Below, piece after piece: positions 8,673 through 17,638 of a stretch of DNA of 64,000 nucleotides (its first letter is position 1; every line of letters starts with the position of its first letter). The position numbers and the translations under genes are program-made. The notes under the pieces were generated by a model. It did no database searches, had not been told where the DNA came from, and worked only from the letters and a program-made list of their open reading frames with translations. The stretch comes from Rhizobium sp. NFR03 (lineage in GTDB: Bacteria > Pseudomonadota > Alphaproteobacteria > Rhizobiales > Rhizobiaceae), in contig NZ_FOGR01000001.1 in the NCBI RefSeq assembly GCF_900111275.1, positions 744,001-808,000 of the forward strand, in the 5' to 3' direction.

Positions 8673-11012
8673 ATGGACACCTCGACCTTTCAGGAGCGCA
8701 AGACCATCCGCGGCGGTATGCACAAGAACCTGCGCCACGACAGCGCGCACAAGCATGTGGCAGGCAGTGCCGACTATATCGACGACATGCCCGAGCCAGC
8801 GGGAACGCTGCATGCCGCCCTCGGGCTGACCGACCGCGCCCATGCCGAGATCGTCTCCATGGATCTGAGCGCCGTGGAAGCCTATCCCGGTGTCGTCTGC
8901 GTTCTCACCGCGCGCGACATGCCGCATTCCAACGACATCAGCCCCAGCCATCTCGATGACGAGCCGGTGCTTGCCGACGGCCGCGTCGAGTTCCACGGTC
9001 AGGCGGCATTCGCCGTCATTGCCGAAACACGCGACGCCGCCCGTCGGGCCGCCCGTCTCGCCAGCATCGTCTACAACGACCTACCGCACGCCATCGACGT
9101 GACGCAGGCGCGCGAGGCCGGTGGCAAGCTGGTGACCAAGCCGCTGACGCTTTCACGCGGCGATGCCGCGCACGAAATGCAGAACGCGCCGCGCCGCGTG
9201 AAGGGCGAAATGCGCATTGGCGGGCAGGAGCATTTCTATCTTGAAAGCCACATCGCCTTTGCCATTCCCGGCGAAGACGACGACATCACCGTCTGGTCGT
9301 CCACCCAGCATCCGAGCGAGGTCCAACACATGGTCGCTCACGTGCTCGGGGTGCCGTCCAACGCGGTCACCGTACAGGTCCGCCGCATGGGCGGCGGCTT
9401 CGGCGGCAAGGAAACGCAGGGCAACCAGTTCGCCGCCATCGCGGCCGTCGCGGCCAAGAAGCTGAACCGCCCGGTGAAATTCCGCCCCGACCGCGACGAG
9501 GACATGGCCTGCACCGGCAAGCGTCACGATTTCCTCGTCGAATACGAGGTCGGCTTCGACGATGAAGGCCGTATTCACGCCGTGGACGCGACCTTTGCCG
9601 CCCGCTGCGGCTATTCCTCAGATCTTTCCGGGCCCGTCACCGACCGCGCGCTTTTCCACGCGGACGGCGCTTATTTTTACCCTCATGTGCGCCTGACCTC
9701 GGAGCCGCTGAAGACCAATACCGTCTCCAACACCGCCTATCGTGGCTTCGGCGGGCCGCAGGGCATCGTCGGCGCCGAGCGCATGATCGAGGAGATCGCA
9801 TACGCGCTCGGCAAGGACACGCTGGAGATCCGCAAGCTGAACTTCTACGGTGAAAAGGGCTCCGGTCGCGATCTCACCCCTTATCACCAGCAGGTCGAGG
9901 ACAACATCATCGGCAAGCTGGTGGCGGACCTTGAGGAAAGTGCCGACTACCAGGAGCGCCGCGCCGACATCCTCGCTTTCAACGCGCAAAGCCGCATCAT
10001 CCGCAAGGGCATCGCGCTGACGCCGGTCAAGTTCGGCATCTCCTTCACCATGACCGCCTTCAACCAGGCAGGTGCGCTCGTCCATGTTTATCAGGACGGC
10101 TCGATCCACCTGAACCATGGTGGCACGGAGATGGGCCAGGGGCTGTACACCAAGATCGCGCAGGTGCTGGCAGACAGCTTCCAGGTCGATATCGACCGCG
10201 TGAAGATCACGGCGACCACGACGGGCAAGGTGCCGAACACCTCGGCCACCGCCGCCTCCTCCGGCACCGACCTGAACGGCATGGCGGCGGCCGACGCTGC
10301 CCGCCAGATCAAGGAACGTCTCGTCGCATTTGCCGCCGAGCGCTGGCAGACGACGCCGGACAGGATCTCCTTCGCACCCAACCATGTCATCATCGGCGAG
10401 GAGCGCGTGCCCTTTGCCGACCTCGTGAAGCAGGCCTATTTCGCCCGCATTCAGCTGTCCGCCGCCGGGTTCTACAAGACGCCGAAAATCCACTGGGACC
10501 GCAACACCGGGCGCGGCACACCGTTCTACTATTTCGCTTATGGTGCCGCCGTTTCGGAAGTCTCGATCGATACGCTGACGGGCGAATACATGGTCGAGCG
10601 GGTAGACGTGCTGCACGATGTCGGCCGCTCGCTCAACCCGGCGATCGACATCGGGCAGATCGAAGGCGGTTTCGTGCAGGGCATGGGCTGGCTGACGACG
10701 GAAGAACTCTGGTGGGACGACAAGGGCCGGCTGCGTACCCATGCGCCTTCCACCTACAAGATACCCCTCGCCTCCGACCGCCCCAAGATCTTCAACGTCA
10801 AACTGGCGGAATGGAGCGAGAACGGCGAGGAGACGATCGGCCGCTCGAAGGCTGTTGGCGAGCCGCCGTTCAACCTTCCGATCTCGGTGCTCGAAGCCAT
10901 CTCCATGGCGGTCGCCAGCGTCGGCGGCTATCGCCGATGCCCGCGTCTCGACGCGCCCGCCACGCCGGAATGCGTACTGATGGCCGTCGAGCGGATGCGT
11001 GTCGCCTTATGA
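8673..11012 (+). CDS. xdhB: Xanthine dehydrogenase molybdopterin subunit
   Basis: The 779-aa molybdenum-binding large subunit. It begins at ATG 8673 after a good AAGGAG ribosome site. Molybdopterin-site motifs are visible: RRMGGGFGGKETQGN (residues ~236-250), AYRGFGGPQG (~residue 356), a GGTEMGQGLYTKIAQVLA segment (~residue 484) and VGEPPFNLPISVLEAI near the C-terminus. Together with XdhA it makes the NAD-dependent enzyme. Its stop overlaps the xdhC start as ATGA (11009-11012). Confidence 0.95.
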   Translation: MDTSTFQERKTIRGGMHKNLRHDSAHKHVAGSADYIDDMPEPAGTLHAALGLTDRAHAEIVSMDLSAVEAYPGVVCVLTARDMPHSNDISPSHLDDEPVLADGRVEFHGQAAFAVIAETRDAARRAARLASIVYNDLPHAIDVTQAREAGGKLVTKPLTLSRGDAAHEMQNAPRRVKGEMRIGGQEHFYLESHIAFAIPGEDDDITVWSSTQHPSEVQHMVAHVLGVPSNAVTVQVRRMGGGFGGKETQGNQFAAIAAVAAKKLNRPVKFRPDRDEDMACTGKRHDFLVEYEVGFDDEGRIHAVDATFAARCGYSSDLSGPVTDRALFHADGAYFYPHVRLTSEPLKTNTVSNTAYRGFGGPQGIVGAERMIEEIAYALGKDTLEIRKLNFYGEKGSGRDLTPYHQQVEDNIIGKLVADLEESADYQERRADILAFNAQSRIIRKGIALTPVKFGISFTMTAFNQAGALVHVYQDGSIHLNHGGTEMGQGLYTKIAQVLADSFQVDIDRVKITATTTGKVPNTSATAASSGTDLNGMAAADAARQIKERLVAFAAERWQTTPDRISFAPNHVIIGEERVPFADLVKQAYFARIQLSAAGFYKTPKIHWDRNTGRGTPFYYFAYGAAVSEVSIDTLTGEYMVERVDVLHDVGRSLNPAIDIGQIEGGFVQGMGWLTTEELWWDDKGRLRTHAPSTYKIPLASDRPKIFNVKLAEWSENGEETIGRSKAVGEPPFNLPISVLEAISMAVASVGGYRRCPRLDAPATPECVLMAVERMRVAL

Positions 11013-11833
11013 AATACGTCGTCGGGAGCCTGCAGGCATTCCTTGCCCGCGAGGCATATATCGTCTGGGTCGAGGTCGCGGAAACGCGAGGCTCCACCCC
11101 GCGTGAGACCGGCGCCTTCATGCTCGTTTCGCCCACGGACAGCCACGGCACCATCGGCGGCGGGCAGATGGAGCACATGGCGATCGACCACGCCCGCAAC
11201 CTGCTGGCGGGCATGACGACGGAGACACGCCTCGATATCCCTCTCGGCCCGGAGATCGGACAGTGCTGCGGCGGCCGCGTCGTGCTCTCCTTCCGCACGC
11301 TCGATGCATCGGCGCGCGACGATCTCGACGCCATGCTGGAGGCCCGCGTCAACGGCTTCCCCGAAGTCTGGCTGTTCGGCGGCGGCCATGTTGGCCGGGC
11401 CCTCGCCGATGCGCTTGTGCTCCTGCCCGTACGCACCATTGCCGTTGAAACGCGCAGCACCGAACTCGGCCTGATGTCGTCAGCCGCCAGCCAGCGCCTG
11501 ACTGCGATGCCGGAGTCGCTCGTGAAAGAGATCGCACCCGGGAGCGCAGTCATCATTCTCACGCATGATCACGCATTGGATTTTCTGATCGCTCGCGAGG
11601 CCCTGTCCCGCACCGACCTTGCCTATACCGGGATGATCGGCTCGAAGACCAAACGCGCGACTTTTGCCAGTTGGGCGCGCGACGAAGGTCTCGACGACGA
11701 CGCCCTCTCACGCCTCGTCCTGCCCATTGGTGGCAAGACCGTAAGCGACAAGCGTCCCGCCGTGATCGCTGCGATGACGGCGGCCGACGTGCTGGTCGCG
11801 CTGGAAGCCTACCGCCTGTCTGCCGGCTCGTAA
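11009..11833 (+). CDS. xdhC: Xanthine dehydrogenase accessory protein XdhC
   Basis: XdhC binds molybdenum cofactor, supports its sulphuration and delivers it to XdhB. With ATG 11009 (coupled to the xdhB stop) it is 274 aa. Visible features are the N-terminal ETRGSTPRETGAFMLV motif, GTIGGGQMEH, a GQCCGGRV cysteine pair near residue 90 and a Rossmann-type GGGHVGRALADAL near residue 122, then MIGSKTKRA near residue 210. The frame upstream of ATG 11009 is a shadow of xdhB. The 3' end overlaps the end of the convergent DUF1127 gene by 25 bp. Confidence 0.93.
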   Translation: MKYVVGSLQAFLAREAYIVWVEVAETRGSTPRETGAFMLVSPTDSHGTIGGGQMEHMAIDHARNLLAGMTTETRLDIPLGPEIGQCCGGRVVLSFRTLDASARDDLDAMLEARVNGFPEVWLFGGGHVGRALADALVLLPVRTIAVETRSTELGLMSSAASQRLTAMPESLVKEIAPGSAVIILTHDHALDFLIAREALSRTDLAYTGMIGSKTKRATFASWARDEGLDDDALSRLVLPIGGKTVSDKRPAVIAAMTAADVLVALEAYRLSAGS

Positions 11834-12021
11834 CGCGGGTCGCGGCCGTCGAGAAAGCCAAGGTCGCGCTGCAGATGCGGCGGCATGCTCTCCAGGTCGA
11901 GACGCGGGTAGCCGCTCCGTATCAGCAGGGCAAATGCTGCCCGCACCTTGCGCAGAGCCAGACGGACAGCGTTGGTTTTCGCGGTCTGATGGGGAAACGG
12001 GCGAGTCGTTTGCAAGCTCAT
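11809..12021 (-). CDS. DUF1127 small protein
   Basis: A short basic protein; starting at ATG 12021 it is 70 aa, with ATGs at 12054 and 12057 as alternatives. The C-terminal half has the DUF1127 pattern: a basic hydrophobic helix followed by LDLESMPPHLQRDLGFLDGRDP, equivalent to the family's L..L.DH.L.DIGL motif. Rhizobial DUF1127 proteins have been linked to RNA turnover and phosphate/carbon adaptation. It overlaps the end of xdhC on the opposite strand and diverges from the LysR gene. Confidence 0.6.
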   Translation of the reverse strand: MSLQTTRPFPHQTAKTNAVRLALRKVRAAFALLIRSGYPRLDLESMPPHLQRDLGFLDGRDPRYEPADRR

Positions 12022-12119
12022 GGCATCACCAATGGGTCGAGGATTGGCTTGCATCATCGCGCCGAGCGTGATCGAAATCCAATCGAACATCCGCCTGCTG
12101 CCATCAAGAGAACTGATCC

Positions 12120-13006
12120 ATGAAGATGTCCCGACAGTTCCCGCTGAATGCCTTGCGCGTCTTCGAGGCGGTCGCGCGCCTGTCGAGCTTCACCCGCGCC
12201 GGTGAGGAACTGGGCCTGACCCAGACTGCCGTCAGCTATCAGATCAAGCTGCTCGAGGAGAACATCGGCGAACCCCTCTTCCTGCGCCGCCCGCGCCAGA
12301 TCACGCTGACGGAAACAGGAGAACGCCTGCTCCCGAAGGTCGCCCAAGGGTTCGATCTTCTGGGTGAGGCCGTGGGGGCGGCGCGCGGCGCGCATCGAGC
12401 GAAATCCTTATCCTGCACTCAACGCCCACGTTTGCGCAGCAATGGCTGACCCGACGCCTCGGCACCTTTCAGTTCCGACACCCGCAAATCGCCGTCCGGC
12501 TCGTCACCGGCGCGCGCATGATCGATTTTAAAACAGAGAATGCCGACATCGCCATTCGCTGGGGTACGGGTGATTGGCCGGGCCTGATCAGCCACCACCT
12601 CATGCGTCTCGATTTCGCGCCGATTCTCAGCCCCGCCCTCGCGGAAGTCGATGGCGGCATCCGAGAGCCTGCCGATCTTCTGAAGCTGCCACTCATCAGC
12701 CCGTCCGATCCGTGGTGGAAACAGTGGTTCACTGCTGCCGGTGTCCCAGATCCGAACCTCGACACCCTCACGCCGAACGATTTCGGCGTCCAGACCTTCG
12801 ATGCGGCAGCGGCCATGGCCGGACAAGGCGTTGCCATCGTCAATCCTGCCCACTACGCCGACGACATCGCCGCCGGTCGCCTCCTCCTGCCATTCGATCT
12901 TTTGTGCAACGACGGCCGGAACTACTGGCTCGCCTACGCCGAGAGCCGCCATAACGTTCCCAAGATTCGCGCCTTCCGCGACTGGATCTTGGAGGAATTT
13001 GACTAA
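12120..13006 (+). pseudogene. LysR-family regulator (GcvA-like), frameshifted
   Basis: The N-terminal part (12120-12390) encodes a normal winged helix: PLNALRVFEAVARLSSFTRA, then a LTQTAVSYQIKLLEENIG recognition helix. After that the frame shifts by one base: from about 12392 a different frame continues with SSEILILHSTPTFAQQWLTR and the full effector domain to TTTGACTAA at 13006. Adding one base between about 12375 and 12392 (a GC-alternating tract) gives a 295-aa protein, the standard family length. It could have regulated xdhABC or the DUF1127 gene. A sequencing error in the GC tract is a real alternative. Confidence 0.8.
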
Positions 13007-13014
13007 ACAATCGT

Positions 13015-13048
13015 TTGCTCAAAAATTTTAAAGTGCATATAGTGCACT
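13015..13048 (+). promoter_or_regulatory. Promoter with palindromic operator over the -10
   Basis: TTGCTC (13015-13020), a 17-bp spacer and TATAGT (13038-13043) form a sigma-70-like promoter directly after the LysR stop. A perfect inverted repeat AGTGCA-TATAG-TGCACT (13032-13048) covers the -10 box. The layout is typical of an autoregulated toxin-antitoxin operon whose DNA-binding component represses its own promoter. Confidence 0.6.
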
Positions 13049-13069
13049 AACTCACAGGAAGTCGTACCC

Positions 13070-13300
13070 GTGCCAACATTGGTCATGCTTGGGACCGTCA
13101 AGATTCAGGTGTTTGCCGATGATCATCATCCACCGCATTTCCATGCATCGTCGCCCGATCACGACATCCTTATCGCCATCTCGGATTTCCGGATCGTAGC
13201 GGGGCAGATGCGGGCAAGGGATTTACGGGCCGTACTGGCGTGGGCGGCAGATAACAGGCAGAGACTTCAGGATGAATGGACAAGACTTAATCAGCGCTGA
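13070..13300 (+). CDS. DUF4160 protein (putative toxin-antitoxin partner)
   Basis: A 76-aa protein starting at GTG 13070 after an AGGAAG ribosome site. It shows the DUF4160 signature: a V-K-I-Q-V-F segment followed by DDHHPPHFHAS and a C-terminal helix with WAADNRQRLQDEW. The HPPHFH motif is the conserved centre of the family. DUF4160 genes are commonly paired with DUF2442 genes and have been proposed to be toxin-antitoxin modules; the biochemical activity is not established to my knowledge. The next gene overlaps it by 29 bp. Confidence 0.8.
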   Translation: MPTLVMLGTVKIQVFADDHHPPHFHASSPDHDILIAISDFRIVAGQMRARDLRAVLAWAADNRQRLQDEWTRLNQR

Positions 13301-13748
13301 CGATAACGAGATCGTGGGCTTCAACAAGCCACTTCCTCGCATTTCCTCGGCGTTACCGCTCGACGCTCGTAAGGTCGAGATCGGCTGGGTCGGCGGCGAC
13401 ACGGAGATTGTCGACCTTGCACCAGCACTGGCCAGCAAGCCGGTCTTTCTGAGGCTGCGGACAGACGACGCGCTTTTTGCAACATTGCGTGTGAGCAGCT
13501 ACGGAAACGCTCTGGAGTGGGACGATGGAGCCGAACTGACAGCCCACTGGATCCGTCGTCTCGGCCCCGCCACCATTGATAACGATACCTTTCGCAACGC
13601 CATGGCGGACCTCGGCATGAGCCTTGAGGGCATGGCGGCCGCCCTTGAGATTTCCCGCCGCCTCGTTGCAGACTACCGCAAGGACAAGCCGATCCCCCGC
13701 CATATCGCACTCGCTACAAAATATCTTGTCGAGCACGCGGATCTTTAG
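13272..13748 (+). CDS. DUF2442 protein with C-terminal helix-turn-helix
   Basis: 158 aa. Residues ~28-92 are a DUF2442 domain (PLDARKVEIGW, then the paired AL-x-SKP and EWDDGAELTAHWIR segments). Residues ~108-152 form a separate HTH: NAMADLGMSLEGMAAALEI, then SRRLVADYRKDKPIPRH, the layout of Xre-type DNA-recognition helices. Fusion of DUF2442 to an HTH makes it the likely DNA-binding antitoxin that could recognise the AGTGCA/TGCACT palindrome upstream. The start overlaps the DUF4160 gene by 29 bp, so the two are translated together. Confidence 0.8.
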   Translation: MNGQDLISADDNEIVGFNKPLPRISSALPLDARKVEIGWVGGDTEIVDLAPALASKPVFLRLRTDDALFATLRVSSYGNALEWDDGAELTAHWIRRLGPATIDNDTFRNAMADLGMSLEGMAAALEISRRLVADYRKDKPIPRHIALATKYLVEHADL

Positions 13749-13817
13749 GGGAAGCGCTCTTCCATCGCCCTGAAAATTCTCGCAATGTGACAGGCGGGGG
13801 CATGAAAGGGGACAGGA

Positions 13818-15056
13818 ATGTACGAATACGCCATCATGTGGGAATGGCTGGCCTTTGCCGTGCGCTGGCTGCACGTGATTACGGCGATCGCCTGGATCGG
13901 GTCCTCCTTTTATTTCATCGCGCTCGATCTCGGACTGGTGAAGCGCCCGTATCTGCCGGTCGGGGCCTATGGCGAGGAATGGCAGGTCCACGGCGGCGGG
14001 TTCTACCACATCCAGAAATATCTCGTTGCCCCCGCCATGATGCCGGAGCACCTGACCTGGTTCAAATGGGAGGCCTACACCACCTGGCTGTCGGGCTTCG
14101 CCCTCCTCTGTCTGGTTTACTACGGCGGAGCCGACCTGTTTCTCGTCGATCGCCACGTGCTCGACATCTCCTCCACCACCGCGATCCTCCTGTCGCTCGC
14201 ATCGCTTGGAATAGGTTGGCTCTTTTACGACCTGCTCTGCAAGTCGCCGCTCGGCAAGAACACCTGGACGCTGATGGGGCTGCTTTACGTGGCGCTGGTC
14301 GCCATGGCCTGGGGCTACACGCAGGTCTTTACCGGTCGTGCCGCCTTTCTCCATCTCGGCGCGTTCACCGCCACCATCATGTCGGCCAATGTCTTCTTCA
14401 TCATCATGCCCAACCAGCGCATCGTGGTGGCGGACCTGATCGCCGGTCGCACGCCCGACCCGAAATACGGCGCAATCGCCAAGCAGCGCTCGCTGCATAA
14501 CAACTACCTGACGCTGCCTGTCATCTTCTTCATGCTGTCGAACCACTACCCGCTGGCTTTCGCCACTGCCTATAGCTGGATCATTGCGGCGCTTGTATTT
14601 CTCATGGGCGTCACCATCCGCCACTGGTTCAACACTACCCATGCCCGCAAAGGCCGACCGACATGGACGTGGCTCGTTACGGTCCTTCTCTTCATCCTCA
14701 TCATGTGGCTCTCGACCGCACCGAAGCTGCCCGGCACTGCGGCCGAAACAGCAGCAGTCCCTCCAGCCTTTGCCCGTTTTGCCGAGAACGCGCATTTTCC
14801 CGCCGTCCGCGATACGGTCTCGACCCGCTGCTCCATGTGCCATGCAGCCGAGCCGGTTTATGAGGGTCTGGTACGGGCGCCGAAGGGCGTGATGCTGGAG
14901 AACGACGGCGAGATCGCGGCCCATGCGCGCGAGATCTACCTCCAGGCCGGTCGCAGCCATGCCATGCCACCCGGCAACCTCACCGACATGACGGCCGACG
15001 AACGCGCGCTGATTGCCGCCTGGTTCGAAAGCGCCGCAGGAACCGCCACACGATGA
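13818..15056 (+). CDS. puuD: Urate hydroxylase PuuD (membrane, cytochrome c fused)
   Basis: Converts urate to 5-hydroxyisourate. The 412-aa protein has an N-terminal membrane region of about eight helices beginning WEWLAFAVRWLHVITAIAWIG, which is the PuuD/DUF989 signature, and a C-terminal cytochrome c domain with haem motif C338-S-M-C341-H342. The cytochrome indicates that electrons go to the respiratory chain rather than to O2 directly, avoiding H2O2. ATG 13818 follows a GGGGACAGGA ribosome site. The stop overlaps guaD as ATGA. Confidence 0.93.
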   Translation: MYEYAIMWEWLAFAVRWLHVITAIAWIGSSFYFIALDLGLVKRPYLPVGAYGEEWQVHGGGFYHIQKYLVAPAMMPEHLTWFKWEAYTTWLSGFALLCLVYYGGADLFLVDRHVLDISSTTAILLSLASLGIGWLFYDLLCKSPLGKNTWTLMGLLYVALVAMAWGYTQVFTGRAAFLHLGAFTATIMSANVFFIIMPNQRIVVADLIAGRTPDPKYGAIAKQRSLHNNYLTLPVIFFMLSNHYPLAFATAYSWIIAALVFLMGVTIRHWFNTTHARKGRPTWTWLVTVLLFILIMWLSTAPKLPGTAAETAAVPPAFARFAENAHFPAVRDTVSTRCSMCHAAEPVYEGLVRAPKGVMLENDGEIAAHAREIYLQAGRSHAMPPGNLTDMTADERALIAAWFESAAGTATR

Positions 15057-16363
15057 CGTCAACGCTTCTTCGCGGCCGCACGCTGACATTCCGCCGCCGC
15101 CCTTTGTCGATGGACGATGCGCAGGCCTATGTCTACGAAACCGACGGCGCCCTGCTGCTGGAAGATGGCCTGATCGTTGCGAGCGGAGCCTATTCGACCC
15201 TTCGCGAGCAGGCACCGGAAGATGTCATCGAGATAGACCACAGGCCACACCTCATCCTCCCCGGTTTCATCGATACCCATGTCCATTTTCCACAAATGCA
15301 GGTCATCGGCTCCTACGCTGCCAACCTGCTGGAATGGCTGAACACCTACACCTTCCCGGAAGAATGCCGCTTTGTGGAAACGGCGCATGCCGAGCGCATC
15401 GCGGTGCATTTCTTCGACGAGATGATCCGCCACGGCACGACCACGGCGGTTGCCTATTGCTCCGTCCACAAGACCTCCGCTGACGCGTTTTTCGCGGAAG
15501 CTATGAAGCGCGATATGCGCATGGTCGCCGGCAAGGTGATGATGGACCGCAATGCGCCACAAGGCCTGCTCGACACGCCGGAGATGGGCTATGACGAGAC
15601 GCGCGCCGTCATCGCGCAGTGGCACGGGAAAGGTCGCAACCACGTCGCCATCACGCCCCGCTTCGCCATCACATCGACGCCGGAACAGATGTCCGCAGCG
15701 CAAGCGCTCGCCACCGAATTCCCGGACCTGCACATCCAGACGCATCTTTCTGAAAACCGCGACGAGATCGACTACACCCTCTCGCTCTACCCCGATGCTG
15801 CCGATTACACCGACGTCTACGCAAATTACGGCCTGATGGGCCCCAAGTCCCTGTTCGGCCACGCCATTCACCTGTCGGAGCGCGAGCGGGAGGCGATGAG
15901 CGAGACGGGCTCCATCGCCGTTCACTGCCCGACATCCAACCTCTTTCTCGGCTCTGGCCTGTTCCCGCTGAAGGAACTGGCACGGCGGGAAAAGCCTGTC
16001 CGCATCTCGGTCGCGTCCGACATCGGGGGCGGATCGAGCTATTCCATGCTGCGCACCATGGACGAAGCCTACAAGATCCAGCAATTGCTGGGCGAGCGGC
16101 TGAACCCCTTCGATAGTTATTACTACCTGACGCTCGGCAATGCCGAGGCGCTGTCCCTGGCGGATCGCATCGGCACGCTGGAGCCGGGAACCGAGGCCGA
16201 CCTTATCGTGCTCGACATGGCCGCAACGCCCGCCATGGCACTGAAAGCCGAGGTCGTCACATCCCTGTCCGACGAGCTCTTCCTGCTTCAGACCATGGGC
16301 GACGACCGCGCCGTGGTGGAAACCTACGTTGCCGGACGAGCCGCAAAAAGTGCTCTGAGCTAA
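15053..16363 (+). CDS. guaD: Guanine deaminase
   Basis: Hydrolyses guanine to xanthine and ammonia, feeding XDH. The 436-aa amidohydrolase shows the metal-binding FIDTHVHFPQ motif near residue 74, the guaD-specific NTYTFPEE segment, His in IQTHLSEN, and Asp in VASDIGGGSSYSMLRTMDEAYK near residue 320. It is translationally coupled to puuD by a 4-bp overlap, so deamination of guanine and oxidation of the resulting urate are co-expressed. Confidence 0.95.
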   Translation: MTSTLLRGRTLTFRRRPLSMDDAQAYVYETDGALLLEDGLIVASGAYSTLREQAPEDVIEIDHRPHLILPGFIDTHVHFPQMQVIGSYAANLLEWLNTYTFPEECRFVETAHAERIAVHFFDEMIRHGTTTAVAYCSVHKTSADAFFAEAMKRDMRMVAGKVMMDRNAPQGLLDTPEMGYDETRAVIAQWHGKGRNHVAITPRFAITSTPEQMSAAQALATEFPDLHIQTHLSENRDEIDYTLSLYPDAADYTDVYANYGLMGPKSLFGHAIHLSEREREAMSETGSIAVHCPTSNLFLGSGLFPLKELARREKPVRISVASDIGGGSSYSMLRTMDEAYKIQQLLGERLNPFDSYYYLTLGNAEALSLADRIGTLEPGTEADLIVLDMAATPAMALKAEVVTSLSDELFLLQTMGDDRAVVETYVAGRAAKSALS

Positions 16364-16386
16364 CTGGTCAATTTTTTTGACCAGTT
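16362..16386. promoter_or_regulatory. 10-bp inverted repeat, candidate operator for lldD
   Basis: AACTGGTCAA (16362-16371) and TTGACCAGTT (16377-16386) are perfect complements around TTTTT. The T-run is in the loop, not after the stem, so it is not a normal terminator. The right arm contains TTGACC, usable as a -35 for lldD. The TGGT/ACCA core resembles sites of FadR-type GntR regulators, which often control lactate genes, but the spacing is wider than the usual consensus. Confidence 0.5.
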
Positions 16387-16457
16387 GTGCCGCAGCTGCT
16401 TAACGCGTGCTATCCGGCGTGATAGGAGGAAAACAACACCTCATTGCGGAGCGCCCC

Positions 16458-17591
16458 ATGCCGTCCCTCGAAATCAGCGATCTTAAAGCTCTGGCTAAGC
16501 GCCGCGTGCCGAAGATGTTCTTCGACTATGCCGATAGCGGCGCCTGGACCGAGGGCACCTATCGCGCCAACGAGGCGGACTATCACAAGATCAAGCTGCG
16601 CCAGCGCGTGCTGGTCGATATGACCAACCGGTCGCTCGCCACCACCATGATCGGGCAGAAGGTCTCGATGCCGGTCGCCCTCTCCCCTACAGGCCTTACG
16701 GGCATGCAGCATGCCGATGGCGAGATGCTGGCGGCACAGGCTGCGGAAGAGTTCGGCGTGCCGTTCACGCTATCGACCATGAGCATCTGCTCGATCGAAG
16801 ACGTGGCGTCGGTGACAACCAAACCGTTCTGGTTCCAGCTCTACGTCATGAAGGACCGCGATTTCGTCCGTAATCTCATCGAGCGCGCCAAGGCTGCGAA
16901 ATGCTCGGCGCTGGTGCTGACACTCGACCTGCAAATCCTCGGGCAACGTCACAAGGATCTGCGAAATGGCCTCTCGGCGCCGCCGAAGTTCACGCCGAAA
17001 CATATCTGGCAGATGGCAACGCGACCCGGCTGGTGCCTGAAGATGCTGAAAACCCAGCGGCGCGGCTTCGGCAATATCGTCGGTCACGCCAAGAACGTCT
17101 CGGATCTCTCCTCTCTGTCCGCCTGGACGGCCGAGCAGTTCGACCCGAAACTTTCCTGGGACGACGTCGCCTGGATCAAGGAACTCTGGGGCGGTCCGCT
17201 GATCCTGAAAGGCATCCTCGACCCTGAAGATGCCCGGATGGCGGCCAAGACCGGCGCGGATGCGATCATCGTTTCCAACCATGGCGGACGGCAGCTCGAT
17301 GGTGCTGCCTCCTCCATCGTCATGCTGCCCCGCATCGTCGATGCCGTCGGCGGCGACGTGGAGATCCATATAGACGGCGGCATACGCTCGGGACAGGATA
17401 TCCTCAAGGCCGTCGCCCTCGGCGCGCGCGGCACCCATATCGGTCGCCCGTTCCTCTATGGCCTCGGCGCCGGCGGCAAGACCGGCGTTCTGCTGGCGCT
17501 CGAAATCCTGCGCAAGGAACTCGACATCACCATGGCGCTCTGCGGCAAGCGCGACATCCTCGACGTCAACAGGGATATCCTCGACATCTAA
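16458..17591 (+). CDS. lldD: FMN-dependent alpha-hydroxy-acid (L-lactate) dehydrogenase
   Basis: A 377-aa member of the lactate dehydrogenase (cytochrome)/glycolate oxidase family, starting at ATG 16458 (MPSLEISDLKALAKRR). FMN and active-site motifs are visible: MFFDYADSGAW, SPTGLTGMQHADGE, the catalytic His in SNHGGRQLDGA near residue 273, and HIDGGIRSGQDI with GRPFLYGL. It oxidises L-lactate to pyruvate in most relatives. Its place between guaD and uraH is unexpected for a lactate enzyme and leaves open another 2-hydroxy acid. The upstream inverted repeat suggests its own control. Confidence 0.85.
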   Translation: MPSLEISDLKALAKRRVPKMFFDYADSGAWTEGTYRANEADYHKIKLRQRVLVDMTNRSLATTMIGQKVSMPVALSPTGLTGMQHADGEMLAAQAAEEFGVPFTLSTMSICSIEDVASVTTKPFWFQLYVMKDRDFVRNLIERAKAAKCSALVLTLDLQILGQRHKDLRNGLSAPPKFTPKHIWQMATRPGWCLKMLKTQRRGFGNIVGHAKNVSDLSSLSAWTAEQFDPKLSWDDVAWIKELWGGPLILKGILDPEDARMAAKTGADAIIVSNHGGRQLDGAASSIVMLPRIVDAVGGDVEIHIDGGIRSGQDILKAVALGARGTHIGRPFLYGLGAGGKTGVLLALEILRKELDITMALCGKRDILDVNRDILDI

Positions 17592-17638
17592 AGACTGCCG
17601 CGCCAAGGTAAGCAGCGATTTGCGGAAACGTGGACCCC

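Noticed and set aside
13353-15215. Minus-strand frame of 620 codons opposite puuD
   Set aside because: A shadow; puuD on the plus strand has the family membrane signature and haem site.
16362-16386. Possible terminator after guaD
   Set aside because: The T-run is the loop rather than following the stem, so operator function was preferred.
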